Shown: positions 7,874 through 16,972, counted from the stretch's first letter. The stretch: DNA of 64,000 nucleotides from Solidesulfovibrio carbinolicus (GCF_004135975.1 NZ_CP026538.1:1984001-2048000); one strand, 5' to 3'. Numbers and translations are program-made. Notes: generated by a model not told the origin, from the letters alone.

Positions 7874-8572
7874 ATGCTCACAGATACCGCTGTACGCAAC
7901 GCAAAACCGGGTTCCAAGGCCGTTAAGCTGTTCGACGGCGGCGGCCTATATCTGGAAGTTGCCCCTGCTGGAGGCAAGTGGTGGCGTCTCAAGTATCGCC
8001 ATGGGGGCAAGGAAAAAAGAATCTCCCTTGGCGTCTATCCCGACGTGTCCCTCAAGGATGCCCGGGAGCGCCGCGACGAAGCCCGTAAGCTCATTGCCAA
8101 CGGCATTGACCCGAGCAAGCCGCGCCAGGACGGAAAAGCCGAGGCAAAAGCCCAGGCCACCGAAGACGCAAATACCTTTGAGGTGGTCGCCCGGGATTGG
8201 CACGCCAAACAGGTCAAGGTTTGGAGCGAAGGCCACGCCGCCAAAGTCCTGGGGCGCATCGAACAGCATCTTTTCCCCGCCTTCGGCAAAATCCCCATTT
8301 CCACGCTACGCGCCCCCGCCATCCTGCCCACGCTTCGGGAGATCGAGGCCAAGGGCAATCACGAGACAGCCAAGCGCCTGCGCCAATACTGCGAGGCGGT
8401 TTTTTACCTTCGCCATCTCCACGGGCATTGCCGAGAGAAATGTCGGCGCGGACTTGCGAGGGGCGCTTGCTCCCTGCCGAGCCACGAACCGGCCAGCCAT
8501 CATTGACCCCAAGGGGGTTGCGCAACTCCTGCGGGCCATAGACGGTTATCAGGGAAGCCCCGTCACGCGACC
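7874..8572 (+). pseudogene. P4-type tyrosine integrase, frameshifted and truncated
   Basis: Begins MLTDTAVRNAKPGSKAVKLF, with GGGLYLEV and RISLGVYPDVSLKDAR: the arm-binding (DUF4102) domain of P4-like integrases, followed by a SAM-like core-binding domain. At a run of T residues near 8401-8408 an extra base shifts the frame; in the next frame it continues FAISTGIAERN and DPKGVAQLLRAIDGY. Similarity stops near 8570, before the catalytic domain with R-H-R-Y, so the enzyme is dead. The frame could also be opened at 7808 but the homology starts at 7874. Confidence 0.85.
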
Positions 8573-8698
8573 GCCGGGGAATGATCGTCGCCATGGAGGA
8601 AACCGCCTGAAGGGGGCGGTCCATATAATGCGGCCCCGGTCGGTGGTACCAGCACCGGCCAGGGCCTATCACAACCGACCTGAAAAGGAGGTACGGCC

Positions 8699-8908
8699 AT
8701 GACTGAGACGGCCTTAAAGCTCGGCCAGAAGACCGGCAAGCGGACCCGGTGTGCCATCTGCCGATGGAGGTTTGACAACGCCTGCCACAAACGGTCGCCG
8801 TGGATCGTAGCTGGGCAGATTGTTGGCGGGCAAGGGCCTGTGGGCGTGTGGCCCGAAGTGCTGGCTGATAGCTGGTGCGGCGACTTTAGCTTTCGGCAGG
8901 AGGTCTAG
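8699..8908 (+). CDS. Hypothetical small protein with Cys pair
   Basis: 69 residues with a strong ribosome binding site (AAAGGAGGT) before the ATG. A basic N-terminus is followed by CAICRW and FDNACH, which could be a small zinc-binding site, then a hydrophobic Gly-rich stretch (IVAGQIVGGQG). I do not recognise it. It lies between the integrase pseudogene and the HigA-like gene and so is probably cargo of a former mobile element. A possible -10 box, TATAAT, occurs about 75 bp upstream. Confidence 0.45.
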   Translation: MTETALKLGQKTGKRTRCAICRWRFDNACHKRSPWIVAGQIVGGQGPVGVWPEVLADSWCGDFSFRQEV

Positions 8909-8952
8909 ACCATGGCCGAAAAGGAATACCAGGTGGCAAGCTCGGCGAAGAA

Positions 8953-9525
8953 GTGGTGCAGGGTGTTGACTGGTTGACGGACTACCACCGGGATTTCACG
9001 GACCGCCTGTCATTTATAGCCGATGGCCTCAAGGCCGAAGAAATGCCCAGCCGTGGCGCTGAATTGATCATCCGTGACGCCCAGAAATCCATATGGGAAA
9101 TGGTTGAGATGGTTCAGGCGCTACCCACGAAGGCCCGGCAACTGGCTGAACTCGCCGAGGGCAAGGGGCCACTGCTGCCGGAAACGTTTTCCGAGGTAGC
9201 AATGTTCAAGGCGCTGGCCGAGGCCCGGGAAATGCCGCATGGGCTGACCGCCCGCAACTTCATGGGCCTCACCGTGACGCAGCTTGCGGCGGTTCTCGGC
9301 GTCTCGCGCAAGACGCTCTCCAATATCGTCAATGAGCGGGCCGGGGTGACGCCTGACATGTCGCTGCGTCTCTCCCGGGCCTTCGGCACGACGCCCGCCT
9401 TGTGGCTGAATCTGCAACAGGCCCATGATTTGTGGGTGGCCGAGCATGAACCAACGGGATGGGAACAGGTGATGCCGGTCCCCATGCCTGCCACGCCGAG
9501 CGACGACACCCAGGCGTCCGCATAG
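8953..9525 (+). CDS. HigA/VapI-like helix-turn-helix protein with N-terminal extension
   Basis: 190 residues from a GTG. The C-terminal half matches HigA/VapI antitoxins: GLTVTQLAAVLGVSRKTLS (HTH), NIVNERAGVTPDMSLRLSRA, and FGTTPALWLNLQQAHDLW. The N-terminal ~95 residues (WLTDYHRDFTDRLSFIADGL) are not part of that family. A better start is the ATG at 8912, preceded by GGAGG, but its frame (MAEKEYQVASSAKKW) ends in TGA at 8976-8978. Restoring one base near 8958 would join the two, so this gene is probably frameshifted or a gene fusion. No HigB toxin is seen nearby. Confidence 0.55.
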   Translation: MVQGVDWLTDYHRDFTDRLSFIADGLKAEEMPSRGAELIIRDAQKSIWEMVEMVQALPTKARQLAELAEGKGPLLPETFSEVAMFKALAEAREMPHGLTARNFMGLTVTQLAAVLGVSRKTLSNIVNERAGVTPDMSLRLSRAFGTTPALWLNLQQAHDLWVAEHEPTGWEQVMPVPMPATPSDDTQASA

Positions 9526-10073
9526 ACGTCATTCCCCCGCCATAGGATAGCCGCCCCACCGTGACCTCTGATGAGTCCGGGGCGCGCAGCATTCGTCTGC
9601 GCGGACCATTGGCCTTCAAAGGGGCCGAGACGACGTTGCTAGCATTGGGTGACTCTTCTTGGCGGCTAATTTCTTTGCCGCTGCAGTTTTCTCCCTAACC
9701 TGTAATTTGTGTTGTCTTGCGTCGGAACGGGCCTCTCTGGGGCGCTTGGGGGCCTGTGAGGCCCTCCCCCCCCCCGACACGGTGGGATGTGTGTGAAAGT
9801 TACGGCGGGAGCCAGGCAATCCATGCGGCGGCGTCGGGGTAATCCCCCTCGACGGATATTGGCGACGCTGGGCCTTTGACAACTTCTCCTGGAAGATCCC
9901 ATTGCCGCCGCCGTCTTCGTCTTGGGCAGCGTCCCAGGGAGGATATGTCGCAGGCCTGTCATCCTGTTTGTTTCCGTCCATATCCTTTGAACGGCAATGC
10001 CATGGCCGGGGGCTGGACATTTCTCAACGTGATTCCAGCCACGTCAGAGGATCAAACAGTGGGTCATGGGGCG
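9526..10073. other. Non-coding stretch, no gene recognised
   Basis: 548 bp after the HigA-like gene. Long open frames here have no recognisable domains and compositional bias typical of GC-rich antisense frames. Near 9571-9606 there is a stem (GCGCAG/CTGCGC inside GTCC/GGAC). A C-run of ten (around 9766-9775) is present. One minus-strand frame ends with a Lys/Ala-rich tail near 9616-9720, but I see no credible start for it. Confidence 0.4.
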
Positions 10074-10364
10074 TTATTGCCTTTCCTGGTTTCCTTTCGG
10101 ATCAGCTGGCAACCCCTGTGGCTGTGAGCGTCCGAGGTATTTTCCGGTGGAGTTGTAGAGCCTGCTGCTGCCGTCTGGCTGGGTGACGATCCGCCCCTGA
10201 TAGCGCCCCTGTGCGTCAAAGACCTTGGCTGAGTTGTTGCCAGGATGTTGAACGATGCGCCCTTGGTACTGGCCCTGGGAACCGTATATGGCGGAGGTGT
10301 TGCCGGCCAGGGCAGGCGTTGCCAGGGACAAGGCCAGCACGATGGCGGCAAAGAAGTGGTTCAT
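10074..10364 (-). CDS. Secreted protein with three short repeats
   Basis: 96 residues. An N-terminal signal peptide (LALSLATPALA, cleavage after about residue 20) is followed by three imperfect ~22-residue repeats centred on YGSQGQYQGRI, FDAQGRYQGRI and YNSTGKYLGR. The repeats would form beta hairpins and the mature protein should be periplasmic or surface-located. Function unknown; similar repeat proteins occur in desulfovibrios. It lies at the edge of the accessory region next to tRNA-Arg. The region 10365-10618 upstream shows no further gene. Confidence 0.65.
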   Translation of the reverse strand: MNHFFAAIVLALSLATPALAGNTSAIYGSQGQYQGRIVQHPGNNSAKVFDAQGRYQGRIVTQPDGSSRLYNSTGKYLGRSQPQGLPADPKGNQERQ

Positions 10365-10618
10365 GCTGTGCGCATATCACTTCGGCCCCGGCATTGCCAC
10401 GCTCTTGACGCTGGCTGGTGGCTGGTGCGCTCCGGCTGCGCCAACTGCTGTTAGCCACGATTGGGGTAGGTGGCGGGGTGCGTACAAACGTCTCCGGGAC
10501 TCTTGAGAGGGGGCGAATCGACCATTGCGCCCTGGACCGGACAATCCTGGAAACGAAGGTTTCCCGTCTCCTTATCCCGGAAAATGGTAGCCAGAGCAAT
10601 TGTTAAGAATGGAAACGA

Positions 10619-10648
10619 AGAAGGGGTCACCATTTCTGGTAACCCCTT
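10619..10648 (-). terminator. Terminator downstream of tRNA-Arg
   Basis: On the minus strand AAGGGGTTACC and GGTGACCCCTT form a stem with a short loop, followed by CTTCGTTTCC. It lies 9 bp after the tRNA CCA end. Confidence 0.55.
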
Positions 10649-10656
10649 GAAAGATT

Positions 10657-10733
<77 letters not shown>

Positions 10734-10931
10734 GCCGAGAAGGAGGTATCTACGGAAAGACCCCGGGACCGTCAACAAGTTTTTACCGCCCGCGCCATTT
10801 TTTTTCAATTTCAAGGGGCGAGCCCCCTAAAAAGGGCTGACAAGGGTATTAGTGGACAATGGTTGTCTGTAAGAATGGTGTTCACACTTGGGTAAATGGC
10901 GACCCTGGCCCAGGCGGGCCGAAAACTTCGT

Positions 10932-10964
10932 AAAAAAAAGCCGCCCCGGCGTCCGGAGCGGCTT
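10932..10964 (-). terminator. Rho-independent terminator of the cyclophilin gene
   Basis: Stem AAGCCGC...GCGGCTT with a 13-base loop containing CCGG/CCGG, followed on the minus strand by eight T residues. It lies 25 bp beyond the stop codon. Confidence 0.85.
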
Positions 10965-10988
10965 GCAATGCCCTGGGGCAGGGGAGCG

Positions 10989-11597
10989 TTACTCGCTCAC
11001 CACCTCGGCCTTCTCGATCACCACCGGGACGACCGGCACGTTCTCGTGGAAGCCTTTGGTCATGGTCGGCACGGCCTTGATGGCGTCCACCACTTCCTGG
11101 CCCGAGGTGACCTTGCCGAAAACGGCGTAGCCCCAACCCTGCGGGTTCTTGCCGGTGTGGTCCAGGAAGCCGTTGTCGGCCACGTTGATGAAGAACTGGG
11201 CCGTGGCCGAATGCGGATCGCCGGTGCGGGCCATGGCCACGGTGTAGGCCTTGTTCTTGAGCCCGTTGTCGGCTTCGTTCTGGATCGGGGCGTCGGTGCC
11301 CTTTTCCTTCATGTTCTTGTCCATGCCGCCGCCCTGGACCATGAAGCCGTTTATGACCCGGTGAAAGATCAGGCCGTCGTAGTGGCCCTTTTTCACGTAG
11401 TTCAGGAAATTGGCCGTGGTGGCCGGGGCCTTTTCCTTGTCCAGCTCGATGACGATATCGCCTTTGTTGGTCGTCAATTTGACCACAGGATTGCCTCCCT
11501 TGGCCCAGGCGGCGGATACGCCACCCAGGGTTGCGGCCAGAACGCAGCACAGGGCGAGGATCGCCCGCAGCCAACTCGAACGGCCTTTTGAAACCAT
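10989..11597 (-). CDS. Periplasmic peptidyl-prolyl cis-trans isomerase (cyclophilin)
   Basis: 202 residues. An N-terminal signal sequence ([21 protein letters not shown]) is followed by the cyclophilin domain of the PpiA/PpiB type with [13 protein letters not shown] (catalytic Arg), [17 protein letters not shown] and [11 protein letters not shown]. It would catalyse proline isomerisation of exported proteins. I chose the ATG at 11597, which follows GGAGGT and places the signal peptide at the N-terminus; longer upstream starts lack both. It is transcribed alone and ends in a clear terminator. Confidence 0.9.
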   Translation of the reverse strand: MVSKGRSSWLRAILALCCVLAATLGGVSAAWAKGGNPVVKLTTNKGDIVIELDKEKAPATTANFLNYVKKGHYDGLIFHRVINGFMVQGGGMDKNMKEKGTDAPIQNEADNGLKNKAYTVAMARTGDPHSATAQFFINVADNGFLDHTGKNPQGWGYAVFGKVTSGQEVVDAIKAVPTMTKGFHENVPVVPVVIEKAEVVSE

Positions 11598-11758
11598 AAC
11601 GTCGACCTCCGGAAAAAGTTTTACCGCCCTATGAAAATTTTCCAATTTCGTCGAGCAAAAAAATAATCGTCGGTAACGGTTGCCAATTTTCGTCATTCGC
11701 GTCAATGATTCCGACACTTTTTCACCGCGTAACCGGCCACCGCAAAAGCGAGTCGAAC

Positions 11759-12031
11759 ATGGGACGCAATCGTGTCGTTGTCTATCCGGACTGGTGCAAG
11801 GGCTGCGGCATATGCGCCGCGTTTTGCCCCAAAAAGGTCTTTGCCGTGGGCCAGGACGGCAAGGCCCGTGTCGTAAACGAGGAAGCCTGCGTCAACTGCG
11901 GTTTTTGCGAGCCGCATTGCCCGGATTTCGCCGTCCTGGTCATCCCGGGCGAAACCGACCAGACGCCGTGTCCATCGGAAACGGTGAAGGACCCGGCCGA
12001 ACAACCCGCCGCCAAGGAGGTCAAGCCGTGA
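11759..12031 (+). CDS. korD: 2-oxoacid:ferredoxin oxidoreductase, delta (ferredoxin) subunit
   Basis: 90 residues with two 4Fe-4S motifs, [12 protein letters not shown] and [12 protein letters not shown], of the bacterial ferredoxin type, and a Pro/Glu-rich tail. It would carry electrons from the thiamine-diphosphate subunits to the external ferredoxin. First gene of korDABC; its TGA overlaps the GTG of the next gene. The start at 11759 puts the first Cys motif near residue 13; the ribosome binding site is weak (AAAAGCGAG). The operon lies divergent to the cyclophilin gene. Confidence 0.9.
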   Translation: MGRNRVVVYPDWCKGCGICAAFCPKKVFAVGQDGKARVVNEEACVNCGFCEPHCPDFAVLVIPGETDQTPCPSETVKDPAEQPAAKEVKP

Positions 12032-13170
12032 CCGCCCCCCGCAAGAAACGCCGCGAAGCCTTTCTCCTTGGCAACGAGGCCGTGGTGGAAGGAGCGCTGG
12101 CCGCCGGCTGCACCTTCTACGCCGGCTACCCCATCACGCCTTCCACGGAAATCATGGAGTGCATGGCCAGGCGCCTGCCCCATGTGCCCGACGGGGCCTT
12201 TATCCAGATGGAGGACGAAATCGCCTCCATGGGCGCGGTCATCGGTGCGTCCCTGGCCGGGCGCAAGGCCATGACCGCCACCTCCGGCCCGGGCTTTTCG
12301 CTCATGCAGGAGCAGATCGGCTACGCCGCCATGACCGAGACGCCGCTGGTGCTCGTCAACGTCATGCGCGGCGGGGCCAGCACCGGCCTGCCGACAAGCC
12401 CCGGCCAGGGCGACGTCCAGCAGGCCCGATGGGGGGCGCATGGCGACCATCCCATCATCGTGCTCTCGGCCACCGACGTGCCCGAGTGCGTGGAGATGAC
12501 CGTCGCCGCGTTTAATTTCGCCGAGAAGTACCGCAGCCCGGTCATCCTGCTCCTCGATGAAATCACCGCCCACACCCGGGAAAAGATCGAGCTGCCCGAA
12601 CCCGGGGACTTCGAGGTGTTCTCCCGCCTGACCCCGACCATGCCGCCCGAGTGGTACAAGCCCTACGAGGAGACCATGCGCGGCGTGCCGCCCATGCCGC
12701 CCATCGGCTCGGGCTACCGCTTTCATGTTACTGGCCTCACCCACGATCCGCTGGGCTTCCCCACCAGCCGCCCCGAAGAGGTGCGCGCGCTCACCGAACG
12801 CCAGTTCCGCAAGATCGACCGCTTCTTCGAGGACATCCAGATCGTGGAGCATGTCGATACGGCCGACGCCGAGGTGGTGGTCATCGCCTACGGCTGCGTG
12901 GCCCGCTCGGCCCGGCTGGCCGTCAATCAGGCCCGGGAAGCCGGGGTGCGGGCCGGCCTTTTGGTGCTCAAGACCCTGTACCCCTTCCCGCGCCGCCATG
13001 TGGAGCCGATGCTGCGCAACTGCCGGCTGGCCGTGGTGCCCGAACTCAACATGGGCCAGCTCTCCCGGGAGGTCAAACGGGTCAACGAAGGCTACACCAC
13101 CGTGCGCACGATCAACCGCATCGACGGGCAGATCATTACGCCCTCCCAGATCCTCAAGGAGATCGCGTGA
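12028..13170 (+). CDS. korA: 2-oxoacid:ferredoxin oxidoreductase, alpha subunit
   Basis: 380 residues from a GTG that overlaps the upstream stop (GTGA) with GGAGG 9 bases before it. Matches the alpha subunit: YAGYPITPSTEIMECMARR, MEDEIASMGAVIGAS and TATSGPGFSLMQEQIGYA, followed by RGGASTGLPTSPGQGD, then the transketolase C-terminal-like domain from about residue 275. It oxidatively decarboxylates a 2-oxoacid to its CoA ester with ferredoxin. The adjacent succinyl-CoA synthetase favours 2-oxoglutarate as substrate, but branched 2-oxoacids cannot be excluded from sequence alone. Confidence 0.9.
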   Translation: MTAPRKKRREAFLLGNEAVVEGALAAGCTFYAGYPITPSTEIMECMARRLPHVPDGAFIQMEDEIASMGAVIGASLAGRKAMTATSGPGFSLMQEQIGYAAMTETPLVLVNVMRGGASTGLPTSPGQGDVQQARWGAHGDHPIIVLSATDVPECVEMTVAAFNFAEKYRSPVILLLDEITAHTREKIELPEPGDFEVFSRLTPTMPPEWYKPYEETMRGVPPMPPIGSGYRFHVTGLTHDPLGFPTSRPEEVRALTERQFRKIDRFFEDIQIVEHVDTADAEVVVIAYGCVARSARLAVNQAREAGVRAGLLVLKTLYPFPRRHVEPMLRNCRLAVVPELNMGQLSREVKRVNEGYTTVRTINRIDGQIITPSQILKEIA

Positions 13171-13171
13171 C

Positions 13172-14008
13172 ATGGCTGAAATAACCCAACTCATCCATCA
13201 GTACCTGCGGCACAACAAGAAGTTTCCGCTGGTCTTCTGTCCGGGGTGCGGCCACGGCATCGTGCTGGGGTCGCTGGTGCGCAGCGTCCACGCCCTGGGC
13301 CTGCCCAAGGACGACGTGGTCATCGTGGCCGGCATCGGCTGCTCGGGCCGCATCGCCGCCTACGTCGACTTCAACACCGTCCACACCACCCACGGCCGGG
13401 CGCTCACCGTGGCCACCGGCATCAAGATGGCCAACCCCAAGCTCACCGTCATCGCGGTCATGGGCGACGGCGACGCCTTCTCCATCGGCGGCAACCATCT
13501 GATCCACGCCGCCCGGCGCAACATCGGCGTCACGGCCTTGGTGCTCAACAACTTCATCTACGGCATGACCGGCGGCCAGTGCTCCTCCACCACCCCCGAA
13601 GGGGCCTATTCCCACACCTGCCCCCAGGGGCAGCTGGAAAGCGCCTTCGACATCGTGGAGCTGACCAGGGCGGCCGGCGCGGCCGGCGTGTCCCGGGGCA
13701 CGGTCTACCACGTCAAGGAACTCGACGCCCTGATGGCCGAAGCCATCTCGCGCCCGGGCTTCAACCTCGTCGAGGCGCTCACTCCGTGCTTCACCCAGTA
13801 CGGACGCGGCAACGGCTTTAAAAGCGCCGTGGAGATGTTCAAGTGGCTCAAGTCCTCCTGTCTGCCGGTGGATCGCTACGAAAAGCTTGAGGACCGCACG
13901 GGCAAGCTCCCCATCGGGACGTTCGTGCGCCGCGACGTGGACGGCCTGGAGACGCGCTGGGCGAACATGCGGCAGGCCCTTGCCGCCAAGAAGGGAGGTG
14001 CGGCATGA
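13172..14008 (+). CDS. korB: 2-oxoacid:ferredoxin oxidoreductase, beta (TPP-binding) subunit
   Basis: 278 residues. The N-terminal CPGCGHGIVLGSL and the thiamine-diphosphate motif GDGDAFSIGGNHLIHAARRN are diagnostic, with LNNFIYGMTGGQCSSTTPEG following. It binds TPP and, with KorA, forms the active site. It starts one base after the korA stop and ends overlapping korC by ATGA, so the genes are translationally coupled. The length is normal for the family. Confidence 0.92.
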   Translation: MAEITQLIHQYLRHNKKFPLVFCPGCGHGIVLGSLVRSVHALGLPKDDVVIVAGIGCSGRIAAYVDFNTVHTTHGRALTVATGIKMANPKLTVIAVMGDGDAFSIGGNHLIHAARRNIGVTALVLNNFIYGMTGGQCSSTTPEGAYSHTCPQGQLESAFDIVELTRAAGAAGVSRGTVYHVKELDALMAEAISRPGFNLVEALTPCFTQYGRGNGFKSAVEMFKWLKSSCLPVDRYEKLEDRTGKLPIGTFVRRDVDGLETRWANMRQALAAKKGGAA

Positions 14009-14730
14009 CCGGCGCGCCCAAGGACAAGACTGCGGCCAAGCCCGCCAAGGCGGCTGCGGCCAAGGCGGCCAACGGCAACGGCAACGGCAACGGTAACGGG
14101 CAGGCCCTGGCCCGCTACGAGATCCGGCTGTCGGGCCTGGGCGGTCAGGGCATCCTGACCATGGGCAAGCTGCTCGGCCAGGCTCTGGCCATCGGCCACA
14201 GCTACTACGTCACCCAGACCCAGAGCTACGGCCCCGAGGCCCGGGGCGGGGCCAGTCGGGCCGACCTCGTGGTCAGTTCCGAACCCATCAGCTATCCCAA
14301 GACCGAATACCTCGACCTGCTCGTGGCCCTGTCCCAGGAGGCTGCGGCCAGCTATTATTCGTACCTCAAGCCGCGCGGGGCGCTGCTTATCGACGCTGAT
14401 CTGGTGCGCCAAAGCCCGTCCAGCGTGGCCCTGGCCCTGCCCTTTACGCGCCTGGCCCGGGAGAAGGTGGGCGTGCCCCAGGCCACCAACGTGGTGGCCC
14501 TTGGCGCGGTGGCTTATCTGCTGCCCTTTGCCCGCATCGAGGCCATGCGCAAAAGCCTCAAGGAATCGCTGCCGGAAAAGATCCGTGACGCCAACATCAA
14601 GGCCTTAAATCTCGGCTACCAGGAGGCGAAAAAGCGCCTGGGCGAACCCATTGCCCTGCCGGACCCGGACGGCGACGACGACATCCAGGCCGCGCGCATG
14701 GACTTGACCGAGATCATGACCGAGGATTAG
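14005..14730 (+). CDS. korC: 2-oxoacid:ferredoxin oxidoreductase, gamma subunit
   Basis: 241 residues. The gamma domain begins near residue 38 with RLSGLGGQGILTMGKLLGQA and continues SYGPEARGGASRADLVVSS. The N-terminus is unusual: a Lys/Ala-rich segment followed by an Asn-Gly repeat encoded by near-identical AACGGC hexamers (about 14070-14099), absent from typical gamma subunits and probably a flexible linker. The start overlaps korB by ATGA. A weak palindrome-free 97-bp gap follows before the succinyl-CoA synthetase gene. Confidence 0.9.
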   Translation: MTGAPKDKTAAKPAKAAAAKAANGNGNGNGNGQALARYEIRLSGLGGQGILTMGKLLGQALAIGHSYYVTQTQSYGPEARGGASRADLVVSSEPISYPKTEYLDLLVALSQEAAASYYSYLKPRGALLIDADLVRQSPSSVALALPFTRLAREKVGVPQATNVVALGAVAYLLPFARIEAMRKSLKESLPEKIRDANIKALNLGYQEAKKRLGEPIALPDPDGDDDIQAARMDLTEIMTED

Positions 14731-14827
14731 CCGGCTTTCTGCTCCCGGGGCTGGCGTTTTGGCGTAAAAGCGGGCAAGAAGGAACATCGTCAAACCCCGA
14801 CGCGCCAACCCGAAAGGAGCCTGGGAC

Positions 14828-16945
14828 ATGCTGCTGACCGAACACGCCGGCAAGGAACTGCTGGCCGAAGCCGCCATCGCCGTGCCCCCCGGCGTCGCCC
14901 TGGAACCGGACGACGCCGGGGCGGCCACGCCGCCTTTTCCCGGACCGTATTTCCTTAAAGCCCAGGTGCTCGGCGGCGGCCGGGGCAAGGCGGGCGGCGT
15001 GTTGCCCGTGGCCGACGTCTCGGCGCTTCCCGAAGCGGCCAGGACCCTGTTTTCCAGCACCTTCGGCGGCGTCAGGCCGCCTTTTTTGCGCCTGGAGGCG
15101 GCGGTGCCCTTTGATCGCGCCTTCTATCTGTCCCTGGGCGTTTCGCGGGGGCGCAAGGGCTTTTGCCTCACCATCGGCCGGGAGGGCGGGGTGGATGTGG
15201 AAGCCCTGGCCGGCACCGAGGCGCTTCTCGTCATCGACGTGCCGCCAAGCCTTGTCTGTCCGCCCTATGCAGCCCGGGCGGCGTTTTTCCATTTGCAACT
15301 GCCTGCCGAGGCCTACGCGCCCTTTGAAACCTTGCTGTCGCGGCTTTTCGGGGCCGTGGCCGACAATGGGCTGCTCCTGGCCGAGATCAATCCCCTGGCC
15401 TACTGCGCCGGAGAGCGTTTCGTGGCCCTGGACGCCAAGGTGACCATCGACGACAACGTGGCCGCCTTGCGCCCGGCCCTGGCTCGCTACCGCGACGCCC
15501 GCTTCGCCACCCCTACCGAGAGCCGGGCCGCCGAGCACCGGCTGTCCTTCGTCAGCCTGCCCGGCCGGGTGGGGCTGGTGGCCAATGGCGCGGGGCTGGC
15601 CATGGCCACCATGGACGCGTTGGAGGCGGCCGGACTGCCGGCGGCCAATTTCCTCGACTTCGGCGGCACGGCCGACCCCGCGCGTCTGCGCGTCGCCTTT
15701 GATCTGCTTTTTGCCGATCCGGCCGTGGAGGCCTGCTGCGTCAACATGTACGGCGGCATCCTGTCCTGCGCCGATGTGGCCGAGGCCATGGCCTGCGCCC
15801 TGGACGGGGAAGACGGGCGGCCGGTGGTGGTGCGGTTTGCCGGCAACGCGGCCAAGGCCGGCATGGAACGGCTGCGCGCTATGCCCGGGAACCGGGTCCG
15901 GGTGGCCGAGGACATGGACCAGGCCGTGGTCATGCTGGCCGAGGCCGTGGCTCCGGGTGAGCGGCGGCCGGTGGACGTCCTGGCCGGCGTCTGCCCGGCG
16001 CCGACGCCAGGGGACGCAGCGGCGCGGCTTCGCAGCCACGGCTGTCCGAAACGGCCCCCATTGCCAAGCCTACTGGACCTTGGCCCGGACAGCGGGGTGC
16101 TGGTGCAAGGGCTGACCGGCCGGGCCGGCCGGGCCCATGCCCGCCGGATGCGGGCCTACGGCACGCCGGTGGTGGCCGGGGTGACGCCGTTTCGGGGCGG
16201 CAGCGAAGTGGACGGCCTGCCGGTCTACGACACCGTGGCCCAGGCCATGGCCCGCCACGACATCGCGCTCTCCGTCATCTTCGTGCCGGCCGCCGGCGCG
16301 GCCGACGCCATCGAGGAAGCGGCGGCGGCTGGCGTCGCGCGCATCGTGTGCATTACCGACGGCATCCCCCAGCGCGACATGCTGGCCGTGCTTGCCGCCC
16401 TGGCCGGGCGGCAAGCGACGCTGATCGGCCCCAACACGCCCGGGCTCATCCTGCCGGGCCAGTGGTTCTCGGCCGGCATCATGCCCACCGAACCCTTCAC
16501 GCCCGGCCCTGTGGCGATATTTTCCCGAAGCGGCACGCTCACCTACGAGGTGGCCTCGCGGCTCACGGCGGCGGGCATCGGCCAGGCCGTGGCCGCCGGC
16601 ATGGGCGGCGATCCGTTCGGCGGGGCGGGGTTCGTGGAGCTGTGCGAGATGGTGCGCGACGACGCCCGGGTGCGGGCGGTGATGGTCATCGGCGAAGTGG
16701 GGGGCACGGCCGAGGAGGAGCTGGCCGAATACGTGGCGGCCACGAAGTATCCCAAGCCGGTGGCCGCCTTTGTGGCTGGCGTAAGCGCGCCGCCGGGCCG
16801 CACCTTGGGCCATGCCGGGGCGCTTTTGGAGCGGCCTGGCGGCGTGGCGGCCAAGCTGGCCTGCCTGGCCCGGGCCGGTATACCGGTGTGCGGGGAATTG
16901 GGCGAAGTGGCCGGGGTTATGGCTGAGGCGCTATGCCGTTGGTAG
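14828..16945 (+). CDS. Fused succinyl-CoA synthetase (beta-alpha)
   Basis: 705 residues. Residues ~1-395 resemble the beta subunit: an ATP-grasp domain with LKAQVLGGGRGKAGG and LLAEINPLAYC, then the CoA-ligase domain with FLDFGGTADP and VNMYGGILSC. Residues ~415-705 resemble the alpha subunit: VLVQGLTGRAGRAHARRM (CoA binding), LIGPNTPGLILPG, and the phosphohistidine in RTLGHAGALL. It interconverts succinyl-CoA, ADP and Pi with succinate, ATP and CoA. Normally these are two genes; the order beta-then-alpha in one chain is uncommon. It completes the 2-oxoglutarate branch with korDABC. AGGAG precedes the ATG. Confidence 0.88.
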   Translation: MLLTEHAGKELLAEAAIAVPPGVALEPDDAGAATPPFPGPYFLKAQVLGGGRGKAGGVLPVADVSALPEAARTLFSSTFGGVRPPFLRLEAAVPFDRAFYLSLGVSRGRKGFCLTIGREGGVDVEALAGTEALLVIDVPPSLVCPPYAARAAFFHLQLPAEAYAPFETLLSRLFGAVADNGLLLAEINPLAYCAGERFVALDAKVTIDDNVAALRPALARYRDARFATPTESRAAEHRLSFVSLPGRVGLVANGAGLAMATMDALEAAGLPAANFLDFGGTADPARLRVAFDLLFADPAVEACCVNMYGGILSCADVAEAMACALDGEDGRPVVVRFAGNAAKAGMERLRAMPGNRVRVAEDMDQAVVMLAEAVAPGERRPVDVLAGVCPAPTPGDAAARLRSHGCPKRPPLPSLLDLGPDSGVLVQGLTGRAGRAHARRMRAYGTPVVAGVTPFRGGSEVDGLPVYDTVAQAMARHDIALSVIFVPAAGAADAIEEAAAAGVARIVCITDGIPQRDMLAVLAALAGRQATLIGPNTPGLILPGQWFSAGIMPTEPFTPGPVAIFSRSGTLTYEVASRLTAAGIGQAVAAGMGGDPFGGAGFVELCEMVRDDARVRAVMVIGEVGGTAEEELAEYVAATKYPKPVAAFVAGVSAPPGRTLGHAGALLERPGGVAAKLACLARAGIPVCGELGEVAGVMAEALCRW

Positions 16946-16972
16946 GTTTGTATATATTCTGGGTGCAGAGTA

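Noticed and set aside
9568-9606. Hammerhead-ribozyme-like CTGATGAG followed by a stem
   Set aside because: The conserved GAAA after stem II is missing; the sequence there is CATTGG. No stem III partner is evident.
9616-10020. Minus-strand frame with Lys/Ala-rich C-terminus
   Set aside because: No recognisable domain, no spaced ribosome binding site, and composition typical of antisense GC-rich frames.
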